Shown here piece after piece: positions 1 to 9,679 of a stretch of 64,000 bases of DNA. The translations under genes were made by a program, and so were the position numbers. The notes under the pieces are model-generated. The model saw nothing but the letters and a program-made list of their open reading frames with translations. It did no database searches and was not told the origin of the DNA. Position 1 is the first letter of the stretch. Each line of letters starts with the position of its first letter. This stretch comes from Alteraurantiacibacter aestuarii (GTDB lineage: Bacteria; Pseudomonadota; Alphaproteobacteria; Sphingomonadales; Sphingomonadaceae). Location of the stretch: the NCBI RefSeq assembly GCF_009827405.1, contig NZ_WTYY01000003.1:62001-126000 (forward strand), written 5' to 3'.

Positions 1-1148
1 GGATCGATTGCGCCGCCATCGGGGAACAGTTCGATCAGGTAGGTGATCGCCATCTGCGCCAGGTAGATGGAGGTGGATTCGAGCGGTTCGAGGAACCCGC
101 TGGCAAGGCCCACGCCCACCACATTGTGGCTCCACGATCGGCGGCGGCGACCGGGCCGGAAGCGCAATATGCGCGGATCGGCCAGCGGCTTGCCCTCCGC
201 CGAATGGCGGATCGCCTCGCACGCCTCATCCTCAGAGATATGCGCGCTGGAAAAGACATAGCCATTGCCCATCCGGTGCTGCAGCGGGATCTGCCAGCGC
301 CAGCCGGCGGGCATGGCGGTGGCGGTGGTATAGGGCCGGATATCGTCGCTGGCGTGGGTGCAGGGCATGGCGGCGGCGCGGTCACATGGCAGCCAGTGCG
401 TCCAGTCCTCCCACTCCTCCTCCAGCGCGCCGCCCAGCAGAAGAGAGCGAAAGCCCGAGCAGTCGATGAACAGATCGCCCTCTATCCGCCGCCCGTCCTT
501 CAGCACCAGCGCGGTGACATTGCCGCTGGCGCCGTCACGCTCCACATCCACCACCAGCCCTTCATGCCGCGTGACCCCGATCCCGATGCCGAAGTCGCGC
601 ATGAACGGGCCGAATAATGTGGCATCGAACTGATAGGCATAGCCATAGGTGGAGGCGAGCGAGCTATCGCCCGCAGGCGGGGTGAAGCGGTTGGCCCTGG
701 CAGCAGCCACGGCCAGCGAATACTCGCCGATTTCTCCGGCCAGCCCCTGGCGCTGCAGTTCCAGCCAGTAATGGTGGAAGCCGACCCCGGCCACTTCTTC
801 GCCGAAGGAGCCGAAGGGGTGGATATAGCTTTCGCCAATGCGGCCGAAATCGCGAAAATCGATACCCAGCTTGTAGGTCGCGTGGGTCGCCTTCATGAAG
901 GCCGCCTCGTCTATGCCAAGGCTTTCCACGAAGCCGCGAATATGCGGCAAGGTGGCCTCTCCCACGCCGACGATGCCGATATCCTCGCTCTCGATCAGGT
1001 CGACGGTGGCAAGGCCCGGCAGCATGCGGGCCAGACCGGCCGCTGTCATCCAGCCCGCGGTACCGCCGCCAAGGACGACAACTCGCACAGGTGGCCGAAC
1101 GCGTGGCCGAAAGAGTGGGCCGGCAGAGGAGGGAGCAGCTTCATTCAT
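1..1148 (-). CDS. FAD-dependent tryptophan halogenase family protein (3' end outside window)
   Basis: The frame stays open from an ATG at 1148 down to base 3, giving 382 visible residues of a family usually about 500 long; the C-terminus lies beyond the window. The N-terminus carries the dinucleotide-binding motif GGGTAGW (residues 27-33), followed by the GVGEAT stretch. The family lysine sits in ATYKLGIDF, and the halogenase signature WRWQIP is present. These enzymes use reduced FAD, oxygen and halide to make HOX that halogenates indole rings. In sphingomonads and Caulobacter, members often sit beside TonB receptors and sugar genes, and their real substrate is usually unknown. It lies 81 bp downstream of the sugar transporter on the same strand, so co-transcription is likely. 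An alternative GTG start exists at residue 21. The family call is firm; the substrate is not known. Confidence 0.9.
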   Translation of the reverse strand, partial: MNEAAPSSAGPLFRPRVRPPVRVVVLGGGTAGWMTAAGLARMLPGLATVDLIESEDIGIVGVGEATLPHIRGFVESLGIDEAAFMKATHATYKLGIDFRDFGRIGESYIHPFGSFGEEVAGVGFHHYWLELQRQGLAGEIGEYSLAVAAARANRFTPPAGDSSLASTYGYAYQFDATLFGPFMRDFGIGIGVTRHEGLVVDVERDGASGNVTALVLKDGRRIEGDLFIDCSGFRSLLLGGALEEEWEDWTHWLPCDRAAAMPCTHASDDIRPYTTATAMPAGWRWQIPLQHRMGNGYVFSSAHISEDEACEAIRHSAEGKPLADPRILRFRPGRRRRSWSHNVVGVGLASGFLEPLESTSIYLAQMAITYLIELFPDGGAID

Positions 1149-1229
1149 GCGCGGGACCTGACAAGCGGAGCCGGGGCGCGACAGGCTGCCCCGGCTTCCA
1201 TTCTGCTTTGCGGATGATGCAGATGCCGG

Positions 1230-2630
1230 TCAGCCCTCCATCTCCTCCAGTTCCTTGCCCTTGGTCTCATTGATGAAGCTCTTGACCAGGAAGAAGCTGA
1301 TCACGGCGCTGATGGTATAGGTGGCATAGGTTGTGGCAAGGCCCAGATTGTCGGCCATCCACGGGAAGCTCTGCACCACGACATAGTTGGCCACCCATTG
1401 CGCCAGCCCCGCCACGGCCAGCGCCGATCCGCGGATCTGGTTGGGGAACATTTCGCCCAGCATCACCCACATCACCGGGCCCCAGCTCATGTTGAAGAAG
1501 ATGACGTAAAGATTGGCCGCCACCAGGGCGGTCCAGCCTGCGGTTTCACCCAGAGCCAGATTGCCGGCGGCATCGGTGCCCGCGCCGCTGAAGGCCCATG
1601 TCATCGCGCCCAAAGTCACCGCCATGCCGAAGGAACCGATCATCAGCAGCGGCTTGCGGCCGATCTTGTCGATCACCGCCAGCGCAAAGAACACCGCCGC
1701 AATCGAGGCGAGGCCGGAATAGATGTTGCGTTCCAGCGCGACCTCTTCCGATACGCCCGCCAGGCGCCACAGCGTCTCACCGTAATAGAAGATGATGTTG
1801 ATACCCACGAACTGCTGGAAAGTGGCCAGCAGCAGACCCGCCCAGACGATGGGACGCAGGCCGGAGCCCTTCTGCGTGACATCGGACAGGCGCGGCCGAT
1901 GATCGGCATCGAAGCTGCCCTGGATCTCAACAAGCTTGCGATCAGCCTCCACCGTGCCGAACAGGCGGGTAAGGACGCTGCGGGCCTCTTCATCGCGGCC
2001 CCTGCTGACAAGGTAGCGCGGGCTTTCAGGAATGAAGAACAGCGCCACCAGGAAGATCACGGCGGGAAAAGCCTGCGCCAGATACATCCAGCGCCATGCA
2101 GGCAGTCCGGCAACCTGACCAAGCGAGCTGCCGGCCGATTGGGCGAGGAAGTAATTGACCACGAAGGCGGCGGTCAGGCCGGTGATGATCATCACCTGCT
2201 GCACCGTCGTCAGCCGCCCGCGGATATTGGCCGGAGCGACCTCGGAAATATACAGCGGTGAGAGCACGCTGGCTGCGCCAACCGCCATGCCGCCGCAGAA
2301 GCGGGCAAGCACGAACAGCGTATGGACATCGGTAATGCCCTGGATCAGCGCCCCGAATACGAACAGCAGCGCAGCCATGATCATGACCGCGCGGCGCCCG
2401 ATCACATCGGCCAGTCGTCCGGCGAAAAAGGCACCCACCGCGCAACCGATCAGCAGTGAGCCCACCGTAAATCCAAGCGACGTAGAACTGAGGCTGAACT
2501 CCTCGACCAGCCCGCTTTGCGTGCCGTTGACCGCACCGCTATCGTAACCGAACAAAAGTCCGCCGATTGTCGCCACCGCCACAATCGCCGAAATCAGCGC
2601 CATATTGACGCCTTGCGCTTTGCTTTCCAT
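1230..2630 (-). CDS. MFS sugar:H+ symporter (sugar porter family)
   Basis: This 466-residue, 12-helix inner-membrane transporter carries the sugar porter signatures in order: GYDSGAVNG in helix 1, the RGRLTTVQQ loop, PESPRYLVSRGR after helix 6, QQFVGINIIFYYG in helix 7, and NETKGKELEEME (a PETKG variant) at the C-terminus. It probably imports a monosaccharide (xylose, glucose or similar) with a proton; the sugar cannot be read from sequence. The ATG at 2630 follows GAGAGGAAAAC, a good ribosome binding site. A palindromic operator lies about 44 bp upstream, suggesting LacI-type repression. The downstream gene on the same strand is the halogenase, so the pair looks like part of a glycan-use locus continuing to the left. 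Confidence 0.93.
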   Translation of the reverse strand: MESKAQGVNMALISAIVAVATIGGLLFGYDSGAVNGTQSGLVEEFSLSSTSLGFTVGSLLIGCAVGAFFAGRLADVIGRRAVMIMAALLFVFGALIQGITDVHTLFVLARFCGGMAVGAASVLSPLYISEVAPANIRGRLTTVQQVMIITGLTAAFVVNYFLAQSAGSSLGQVAGLPAWRWMYLAQAFPAVIFLVALFFIPESPRYLVSRGRDEEARSVLTRLFGTVEADRKLVEIQGSFDADHRPRLSDVTQKGSGLRPIVWAGLLLATFQQFVGINIIFYYGETLWRLAGVSEEVALERNIYSGLASIAAVFFALAVIDKIGRKPLLMIGSFGMAVTLGAMTWAFSGAGTDAAGNLALGETAGWTALVAANLYVIFFNMSWGPVMWVMLGEMFPNQIRGSALAVAGLAQWVANYVVVQSFPWMADNLGLATTYATYTISAVISFFLVKSFINETKGKELEEMEG

Positions 2631-2673
2631 GTTTTCCTCTCCCCGCCCCGGCGCTAACCGCCGGCGACCCTTA

Positions 2674-2687
2674 TGGTAGCGCTACCT
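2674..2687. promoter_or_regulatory. LacI-family-type palindromic operator
   Basis: TGGTAGCGCTACCT contains the perfect 12-bp palindrome GGTAGCGCTACC (2675-2686), 44 bp before the sugar transporter start. Palindromes with a central CG/GC and this composition are typical of LacI-type sugar repressors in Caulobacter and sphingomonads. No LacI gene is in the window, so the regulator is inferred to be elsewhere. Confidence 0.6.
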
Positions 2688-2852
2688 TGGACTGAGAAGC
2701 GCCCGGACGCAAGCCGCTTTCGCCGCTTTGATCTGATCCATCGAAACAAGGAAAGGGGGGCTATCCGAAGTCTGCTCGCGAGTCCTCGATGGCACGCCCC
2801 TTAAAACGCCGGTCTGAACAGGGTCCGGTGTTCAAGCTGGAAGATAATGGCC

Positions 2853-4259
2853 TTACGACCAGCCTCCACCCAGGGCGCGAAACACGTCGATCTGGGCCCG
2901 CGAGATGGCCGCGTCCTGCTCTGCAAGCACTGCCCGCGTTTCGGCCAGCGTGCGCTCGGCATCGAGCAGTTCGAGCGAATTGACGATCCCCTCGCGCTGG
3001 CGTGCGCGGGTGATGGCGGCAGCGCGTTCGGCTGCCTCGCGCGCAGCGAGCAGGTTCTGCCGCCGTTCCAGCGTACGGGCATAGGTGGAGAGTGCGGTCT
3101 CAGTCTCCTGCAATGCCTGCAACACAGTGCCGTCGAAAGCGGCGAGCGATTCCTCGGCTCCCGCCTCCGCCGCATTGATCCGCGCGCGCGCAGGCTCGCT
3201 ATTGGGGAAATTCCAGTCGATCAGCGAGCCGAGCAGGAAGTGCAGCGGCCCGCCAGTGAGCAGGTCGCTCAGGCTCGGCCCGGTGGCCCCCACCGATCCG
3301 CCCAGCGTAACGCGCGGATAAAGGTCCGCGGTGGCGACACCGATGCGCGCCGTATCCGCCGCCAGCCGGCGTTCGGCGGCACGGATATCCGGGCGCCGCG
3401 CAAGCAGTGCGGCACCATCGCCCACCGGCAGCGCATCGGTGACTTCGAGCGCCACGCTGCGCTCGGCGGCGATGGATGGCAATTCGGCAGGCACGCGCCC
3501 GGTCAGCGTGGCAAGCGCGAACAGGGCGGTCTGCCGCTCGGCCTCGATTGCGGGGATGGTCGCCGCGCGCTGTTCACGCAAGGTCTCGATCCGCGCCACA
3601 GCCAGCCCGCTTTCGAGACCGGCCTCGTGGCGACGACGCGTCAGGCGCAGCGATTCGTCGAGCAGGGCAACGATGTCCTGCGCCACCGCCAGCCGCGCCG
3701 CCGCGCTGGCGGCATCGGCATAGGCGCGCGTGGTATCGGCAACCACGATCACGCGCACGGCGTCGGCATCGGCCTGCGCACTGTCGAGATCGGCGCGTGC
3801 CGCTTCCACGCCGCGTCCAACCCTGCCGAACAGGTCCAGCTCATAGGAAACGGACAGGCCCGCATCGAAGGCCCAGCCGTCGCGATCGGTGCCGGGTGGC
3901 ACGTCGCTTTCGGATACGCGTCCGTAACTAGCGCCCGCGCCGATGCCGGTCTGCGGCAGGCGGCCCGAGCGCGCACCGCGCAGCCCCGCTCGTGCCCGCG
4001 CGATCCGCGCAGTCGCCTGGCGGATATCGGTATTGGCGGCCAGCGCATCTTCGACGAGCCCGTCCAGCGCCGGATCGTCATAGAGACGCCACCAGTCGGC
4101 GGGGAGCACGGTGGGCGCGGTCACACCCTCCTGTGCGGAAAGGAAGGGGCCGGTCGTCGCCTGGGGTGGGGGGATGGGAGCGACGTAATCCGGCCCCGCC
4201 GCGCACCCCATCAGGGCGAGCGCGGAAAGCGAGGCAAGAATGTGCGAGCGGATATGCAT
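2853..4259 (-). CDS. RND efflux outer membrane lipoprotein (NodT/OprM family)
   Basis: This 468-residue TolC-like channel is the third gene of a tripartite efflux operon. The N-terminus is a lipoprotein signal ending in LMGC, so the protein should be acylated and sit in the outer membrane. Two outer-membrane-efflux repeats follow, rich in long Ala/Arg/Glu helices such as ARIARARAGLRGARSG and the matching C-terminal copy. The start is 12 bp after the pump stop codon, so translation is probably coupled. It would form the exit duct for the pump and adaptor encoded upstream. The exported compounds are not evident. Confidence 0.93.
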   Translation of the reverse strand: MHIRSHILASLSALALMGCAAGPDYVAPIPPPQATTGPFLSAQEGVTAPTVLPADWWRLYDDPALDGLVEDALAANTDIRQATARIARARAGLRGARSGRLPQTGIGAGASYGRVSESDVPPGTDRDGWAFDAGLSVSYELDLFGRVGRGVEAARADLDSAQADADAVRVIVVADTTRAYADAASAAARLAVAQDIVALLDESLRLTRRRHEAGLESGLAVARIETLREQRAATIPAIEAERQTALFALATLTGRVPAELPSIAAERSVALEVTDALPVGDGAALLARRPDIRAAERRLAADTARIGVATADLYPRVTLGGSVGATGPSLSDLLTGGPLHFLLGSLIDWNFPNSEPARARINAAEAGAEESLAAFDGTVLQALQETETALSTYARTLERRQNLLAAREAAERAAAITRARQREGIVNSLELLDAERTLAETRAVLAEQDAAISRAQIDVFRALGGGWS

Positions 4260-4271
4260 GGGACGGGTCTC

Positions 4272-7200
4272 CTATTCCGCGGGGGTCATCTGCGCATCGT
4301 CATGGCGATCGCGATCTTCGGTGCCGGAACCGGATGCGCGCAGCCCGGCGATGCGGTCGCCCAGCGCGCGGCAAACGACGTAGAAAGTGGGCGTGAAGAT
4401 CAGCCCGAAGCCGGTCACGCCGAGCATGCCGAAACATACTGCCGTACCCAGCGCCTGCCGCAGTTCCGCACCCGCACCGGTTGCAATCACCAAGGGCACC
4501 GAGCCGAGGATGAAGGCGAAGCTGGTCATCAGGATCGGGCGCAGGCGGGTGCGCGCGGCCTGCACGGCGGCCTCGACGGGAGAGAGGCCGTCCTGCTCCT
4601 CACCCTGACGGGCGAACTCGACGATCAGGATCGCATTCTTCGCCGCCAGCGCGATCAGCACCACCAGCCCGATCTGCGTCAGCACATTATTGTCCAGGCC
4701 GCGCAAGTTCACGCCCGCCATGGCTGCGAGCAGGCACATGGGCACGATCAGAATGATCGAAAGCGGCATGATCAGGCTTTCATATTGCGCCGCCAGCACA
4801 AGGAAGACGAGCAGCACTGCCAGCCCGACGATAAGCACAGCGGTATTGCCTGCCGTGTCCTGCTGATAGGCGATGCCGGTCCATTCGGTGTCGAAATTGC
4901 GCGGCAGGACCTCTTGCGCCACCGCCTCCATCGTCTCCAGCGACTGGCCCGAGGAATACCCCGGCGCGGTATCGCCATCGACCGCCACGGCGGGGACGAG
5001 ATTATAGCGCGTCACGCGATAGGGGCCGGTCGTGTCGCTCAGCGTCGCCACCGAACCCAGCGGGACCATCGCCCCGTTTTCCGAGCGTGTGTAGAGCGCG
5101 GCGATATCGGCGGCATCGTCGCGATATTGCGCATCGGCCTGCGCGGTGACGCGATAGGTGCGGCCCAGCAGGTTGAAATCATTGATGAAGGCGCTGCCGA
5201 GATAGACCTGCAGTGTCTCGAATATGCTCGAAGGGGCAACGCCCAGCATCTGCGCCTTGTCGCGGTCAATATTCGCACGCACACGCGGCGTGCCGGTGTC
5301 AAAGAAAGTATAGACTCCGGCCAGGCCCTCGCGCTGGTTGGCCTCGGCTATCACCGCATAGGCCTGCTGCTGCAGCGCGCGATAGCCCTCGCCATTGCGG
5401 TCCTCGATCATCATGCGGAAACCGCCCGCCGAACCGATACCGCGAATGACCGGCGGCTTTACGATCATCAGCCGTGCCTCGTTGATGTCGGCGGTGGCAG
5501 CCTGCGCCTGCTGCATCAGCGCATCGATGGTCTGACCGGAAGCCGCGCGGTCCTCAAAATCGTCCAGCACCCAATAGGCGGCGGCCGAACTGGCGCTCTG
5601 CGTTTCCGAAGTGCCGTCGAAGCCGGACAGCATGACCGTGCCCGAAATGCCGTCAATCGGCAGCATGCGCTCGGCAACCTTCTTCATCACCTCGTCGGTG
5701 CGCGCGGTGGAAGAGCCGGGGGGCAGCTGGATGACGGTAAGGAAATAGCCCTGGTCCTGCTGCGGGATAAAACCGGCCGGGGTGGCTATAATCGCAAAGC
5801 CGGTCAGCCCGATCAGGGCGGCATAGATCACCATCATCCGGCGCGGCATGCGCACCAGCCGGGCGGTCCAGTTGCCATAGGCATTGCTGAAGCGCTCGAA
5901 ACCGCGATTGAAAGCATCGCCTGCGCGCTCGATCACGCGGCGCCAGCGCGGTGCGCTGGCAGGCAATTGCTCATGCTTGCGCAGCAGCAGTGCCGACAAT
6001 GCGGGCGACAGGGTGAGCGAGACAATCAGCGAGATCACCGTGGCAGACGAGATGGTCACCGCGAATTGCTGGTAGAACGCGCCCGACAGCCCGCCGATGA
6101 ACAGCGTGGGGACAAACACCGCGCACAGCACCAGCACGATGGCGATCAGCGCCGCGCCCACCTCGTCCATGGAGAAGCGCGCGGCATCGAGCGGGGACAT
6201 GCCGCGTTCGAGATTGCGTTCGACATTCTCGACCACGACAATTGCGTCATCCACCACGATGCCGATTGCCAGCACCAGCCCGAACAGCGAGAGGTTGTTG
6301 AGCGAATAGCCGAGCGTGGCGAGCACGGCGAAGCTGCCCACCAGCGAGATCGGGATCGCCAGTACCGGAATGATCGACGCGCGCCATTTCTGCAGGAAGG
6401 CGACGATCACGATCACCACCAGCGCGATGGCTTCGATCAGCGTGCGAATTACTTCATCGATGCTCTGCGAAATAAAGTCAGTAGGATTGTAGACGATGCG
6501 GTATTCGAGGCCGGCGGGGAAATCGGCGGCCAGTTCCTCCATCACCGCCTGCACTTCCTCAGCAGAGGCCAGCGCGTTGGAGCCGGGTTCCTGCTGCACG
6601 GGAATGATCACCGAATCCATTTCGTCGAGATAGGCCGAGGTCGAATAGTCCTGCGCCCCGATCTCCACCCGCGCGACATCGCCCACGCGCACCTGCCGCC
6701 CTTCGGCATCTGTACGGATCACGACATTTTCGAACTGCTGCGGATCGGTGAAGCGGCCCTGCGTTTCCACGTTGACCTGGAAGGCTGCGTCGGGGCTCGG
6801 CTGCTGGCCCAGCGTGCCGGCGGCAACCTGCACGTTCTGCGCCCGCAGAGCGCGGACAATATCGCCCGCTGTCAGGCCAAGCCCGGCGGCGCGGCCAGGA
6901 TCGATCCACACACGCATGGCCAGCTCCCGGCTGCCGAACAGCTGCACCGCGCCCACCCCCTCAATCCGCGCGAGCCGGTCCTTGATCCGGGTCTGGGCGT
7001 AGTTGGAGATATATTCGCGGGTCAGCGAGTCGTCGGGCGAAATCAGGTTCACCACCAGCAGGAAGTCCGGCGTGGTCTTGGCGGTGACGATGCCAAGGCG
7101 CTGCACCTCTTCGGGCAGGCGGGGTTCGGCAATGGCGACCCGGTTCTGGACCAGCACCTGTGCCTGGTCGAGATCGGTGCCAGGCTCGAAAGTGACGGTG

Positions 7201-7475
7201 ATCGTCACCCGCCCATCACCGGTTGACTGGCTGGAGAGGTAGAGCATGCCGTCCACCCCGTTGATCTCCTGCTCAATCGGATTGGCGACCGTGTCAGCCA
7301 CCGTCTCGGCGGACGCGCCGGGATAGACGGCGTTCACGGTCACCGTGGGGGGAACGACCTCGGGATACTGGCTGACCGGCAGAAAGAAGTAGGAGATCGC
7401 ACCCACCAGCGTGATGATGATCGCGATGACCCCGGCAAAGATCGGCCGGTCGATGAAGAAGCGGGAAAGGCGCAT
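4272..7475 (-). CDS. RND efflux pump permease (AcrB/MexB type, HAE1)
   Basis: The 1067-residue length is typical for a proton-driven hydrophobe/amphiphile exporter. The start at 7475 gives the canonical MRLSRFFIDRPIFAGV; a longer frame upstream to 7553 lacks family similarity and is rejected. Key proton-relay residues are visible: the TM4 aspartate pair in GIVVDDAIVVVENV and the TM10 lysine in LAAKNAILIVEFA. Two large periplasmic loops lie between TM1-2 and TM7-8, as expected. It is encoded between the adaptor (25 bp upstream) and the channel (12 bp downstream). The likely role is efflux of toxic hydrophobic compounds or aromatics; substrate choice cannot be read. Confidence 0.95.
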   Translation of the reverse strand: MRLSRFFIDRPIFAGVIAIIITLVGAISYFFLPVSQYPEVVPPTVTVNAVYPGASAETVADTVANPIEQEINGVDGMLYLSSQSTGDGRVTITVTFEPGTDLDQAQVLVQNRVAIAEPRLPEEVQRLGIVTAKTTPDFLLVVNLISPDDSLTREYISNYAQTRIKDRLARIEGVGAVQLFGSRELAMRVWIDPGRAAGLGLTAGDIVRALRAQNVQVAAGTLGQQPSPDAAFQVNVETQGRFTDPQQFENVVIRTDAEGRQVRVGDVARVEIGAQDYSTSAYLDEMDSVIIPVQQEPGSNALASAEEVQAVMEELAADFPAGLEYRIVYNPTDFISQSIDEVIRTLIEAIALVVIVIVAFLQKWRASIIPVLAIPISLVGSFAVLATLGYSLNNLSLFGLVLAIGIVVDDAIVVVENVERNLERGMSPLDAARFSMDEVGAALIAIVLVLCAVFVPTLFIGGLSGAFYQQFAVTISSATVISLIVSLTLSPALSALLLRKHEQLPASAPRWRRVIERAGDAFNRGFERFSNAYGNWTARLVRMPRRMMVIYAALIGLTGFAIIATPAGFIPQQDQGYFLTVIQLPPGSSTARTDEVMKKVAERMLPIDGISGTVMLSGFDGTSETQSASSAAAYWVLDDFEDRAASGQTIDALMQQAQAATADINEARLMIVKPPVIRGIGSAGGFRMMIEDRNGEGYRALQQQAYAVIAEANQREGLAGVYTFFDTGTPRVRANIDRDKAQMLGVAPSSIFETLQVYLGSAFINDFNLLGRTYRVTAQADAQYRDDAADIAALYTRSENGAMVPLGSVATLSDTTGPYRVTRYNLVPAVAVDGDTAPGYSSGQSLETMEAVAQEVLPRNFDTEWTGIAYQQDTAGNTAVLIVGLAVLLVFLVLAAQYESLIMPLSIILIVPMCLLAAMAGVNLRGLDNNVLTQIGLVVLIALAAKNAILIVEFARQGEEQDGLSPVEAAVQAARTRLRPILMTSFAFILGSVPLVIATGAGAELRQALGTAVCFGMLGVTGFGLIFTPTFYVVCRALGDRIAGLRASGSGTEDRDRHDDAQMTPAE

Positions 7476-7500
7476 GGGGTGCTCCGGTCGGAAAGGGGGC

Positions 7501-8826
7501 TCAATCGGCGATGGTGGCGCTTGCGGCAGGCGCCGATGACCGCTCCGGCTCACCGGGGGCGGCAGCGGTCTCGTCGGCAGCTGCGATCTGACCCGTTTCG
7601 GTCCGCACCTTCTGGCCTGGAATGGCCGTCTGGACGCCCTGAATCACCACGCGATCGCCCGGTTCCAGACCGCTGCGGATCACGCGCAGGCCGTGGACCA
7701 CAGGGCCAAGTTCGACTTCGCGCGCGGACACCACGCCCTCGTCATCCACCAGCAGCAGCAGCTTGCGCGTCTGATCGGTGGTCACCGCCGTATCGGGTAC
7801 CAGCAGCGCTGCGGTCGTGCCGCCAGTCGCCATGCGCATATTGCCGAACAGGCCGGGGGCGAGGAAACCTTCAGGGTTGGCAATCACCGCCCGCGCACGG
7901 ATTGTGCCTGAGCGCGGATCGAGCGCATTGTCAGTGAAGTCGAGCGTGCCCTGCCAGCGATAGTCGCTTTCGTCGGCGAGGCGGATCTCGACCGGGGCCG
8001 AACCGCCCAGCCCCTCGCGGCGGGCCTTGAGGAACAGGCCTTCCGAGCCTTCGAACGTGAAGTACATCGGGTCGATGGCGTTGATCGTCGTCAGCAGCGT
8101 TGCGGCCTCGCCGCTGCCCGCTGCCACCAGGTTGCCCGGATCGATCCGGCGGTCCGAGATACGGCCCGAGATCGGCGCGCGCACGGCGGTGAATTCGACA
8201 TCGAGCCGGCGCGAACTGACCGATGCCTGCGCCGCGGCCAGCGCCGCCTCGTTGGCGCGCACCTCCGCCTCCATCCGGTCGATCTCGGTTGCGGCGACGG
8301 CGTCTTCTTCCACCAGCCGCTGCGCGCGGGCAAGGTTGCTGCGCGAAAGCGCAAGTGCGCTCGATGCGCTCGCGGCGCGCGCCTGCGCCTCGGCCAGGCT
8401 GGCACGGTAGGGGCGTGGATCGATGGTGAACAGCAGCGCGCCGGCGCGCACGAACTGTCCGTCAGTGAAGTGGACAGCAGTCACCTGCCCGGAAACGCGC
8501 GGGCGCACTTCGACGCTGCGGCTCGCTTCGAACCGGCCAATGAACTCGTCCCATTCTGTCACCTCGCCCTGCAATGGCGTCGCGACCGTTACAACCGGAA
8601 CAGGCGGAGCCGCCGCCGGGGCATCGTCACCGGTCAGCAGGAACCACGACAGCGCCACAGCCACGACTATGGCGGCAAGCGCCAGCCAGCGCCGGCGACC
8701 CGGGCGCCGCTCCAGCGCGGGCGGGGGTTCGGCCTGGGCGAGCAGCTCGTTCTCCGCGAAAGTCTCCGCCTCATTCTGCTGGGCGCGATAGCGGTCTTCA
8801 TGCGTGTCGAAAGGCGTATCGAACAT
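7501..8826 (-). CDS. RND efflux periplasmic adaptor (membrane fusion protein)
   Basis: This 441-residue adaptor has a cytoplasmic N-tail rich in acidic residues, one anchor helix (WLALAAIVVAVALSWFLL), then lipoyl-like and hairpin parts (RPRVSGQVTAVHFTDGQFV, the long SLAEAQARAAS helix) and a beta-barrel domain. It bridges the pump and the outer membrane channel. The ATG at 8826 is chosen because the residues from there match the family layout. The frame is open to 8964, but the extra 46 residues look like translated leader. It is the first gene of the three-gene efflux operon. Confidence 0.92.
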   Translation of the reverse strand: MFDTPFDTHEDRYRAQQNEAETFAENELLAQAEPPPALERRPGRRRWLALAAIVVAVALSWFLLTGDDAPAAAPPVPVVTVATPLQGEVTEWDEFIGRFEASRSVEVRPRVSGQVTAVHFTDGQFVRAGALLFTIDPRPYRASLAEAQARAASASSALALSRSNLARAQRLVEEDAVAATEIDRMEAEVRANEAALAAAQASVSSRRLDVEFTAVRAPISGRISDRRIDPGNLVAAGSGEAATLLTTINAIDPMYFTFEGSEGLFLKARREGLGGSAPVEIRLADESDYRWQGTLDFTDNALDPRSGTIRARAVIANPEGFLAPGLFGNMRMATGGTTAALLVPDTAVTTDQTRKLLLLVDDEGVVSAREVELGPVVHGLRVIRSGLEPGDRVVIQGVQTAIPGQKVRTETGQIAAADETAAAPGEPERSSAPAASATIAD

Positions 8827-8984
8827 GGTCGTATCCCCACCCCGATCGAGGGCGAATGGGTCCGTTCCCGCAAGCACGTCGGCCCGGGGAGAGACAGGTT
8901 GCAGGCATGGCCGGAGCGGCACGGAATCGCACCAGCGACGCCGCACATTCCTGGTGGGCGGCATGAGCCGACCACCGGGCCTAA

Positions 8985-9020
8985 GTTCTGTACCGGTTAG
9001 TATGTAATCTGGCGTTCAGG
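8985..9020. promoter_or_regulatory. possible TetR operator/promoter region for the efflux operon
   Basis: In the 253-bp gap between the tetR-like gene and the adaptor gene, GTACCGGTTAGTATGTAA carries the palindromic core ACCGGT and a TAC..GTA spacing. A partly similar GGTATACATTTAC lies just upstream of the regulator start (about 9687-9699). Both could be sites for the adjacent TetR protein, but the match is weak. Confidence 0.25.
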
Positions 9021-9079
9021 TCAAGCGGGAATTCTATACTGCTCGATATTTTTTTCGCACTGCAGCATTTTGTCGCTGT

Positions 9080-9679
9080 CTAGCGCGAGGGCCAGATAGC
9101 CAGAGTGGCCTCCGCAACCTGTTGCAATTGCTGACGGTTTGCGCCCGCGCCAGCCTGAACCGCCATGCCCTGAAGCACGGCAAGCAGGTAGCGCGTCATC
9201 GCCTCGGCATCGACCGGCACAGTGAAATCGCCATCAGCAATCGCCCGCCTCATGCGCGCCACCAGCGCCGCTCGCGACGACTCGGTGCGCCGCGCCACAT
9301 CGTCGCGGATCGATTCCTCGGCGCTCTGGCAGGCGACGGACGCAATCACGCCCATGCAGCCGCGGCACTCCTCTCCGGTCACCGTGTCGATGGCACCATA
9401 CAGGAGGTTGTTGGCCACACCGCGCGCAGTCTCTGCAGCCAGAGCCTGCCCGACATAGGCGAGCTTCTCCTCACCATAGAGGTCGAGCGCCTGCCGGAAG
9501 AGCGCTTCCTTATTGCCGAACGCGGCATAGAGGCTGGGCCGCGTAATGCCCATGGCCTCTGTCAAATCCGTCAACGAGGCGCCTTCGTACCCTTTGGTCC
9601 AGAATACGCGCAGGGCCGCAGCAAGCGCCTGGTCCAAATCGAACTCGCGCGGGCGTCCTCTCGTGGCGGTCTTTTCCAT
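9080..9679 (-). CDS. TetR/AcrR family transcriptional regulator
   Basis: This 199-residue repressor has an N-terminal helix-turn-helix (residues about 10-57, ending in GITRPSLYAAFGNKEALFRQAL) and a C-terminal ligand-binding domain of the TetR_C type with a CRGC pair (ECRGCMGVIA). It lies upstream of the efflux operon on the same strand and most likely represses it until a pump substrate binds. The start at 9679 gives MEKTATRGRPREFD, the normal beginning for this subfamily. It is divergent from the AraC gene, with 215 bp between starts. Confidence 0.9.
   Translation of the reverse strand: MEKTATRGRPREFDLDQALAAALRVFWTKGYEGASLTDLTEAMGITRPSLYAAFGNKEALFRQALDLYGEEKLAYVGQALAAETARGVANNLLYGAIDTVTGEECRGCMGVIASVACQSAEESIRDDVARRTESSRAALVARMRRAIADGDFTVPVDAEAMTRYLLAVLQGMAVQAGAGANRQQLQQVAEATLAIWPSR

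Noticed and set aside
2847-7226. Plus-strand open frame of 1459 codons spanning the efflux genes
   Set aside because: It is antisense to the RND pump and channel, rich in Gly/Arg/His/Gln as expected from the opposite strand of GC-rich genes, and matches no family.
7476-7553. Longer N-terminus for the RND pump
   Set aside because: The extra 26 residues are proline-rich and lie before the canonical MRLSRFFIDRPIFAGV start. They are also partly in the adaptor's 3' region.
8827-8964. Longer N-terminus for the adaptor protein
   Set aside because: The added residues (MPPTRNVRRRWCD...) do not resemble an adaptor N-terminus and the downstream ATG fits the family layout.
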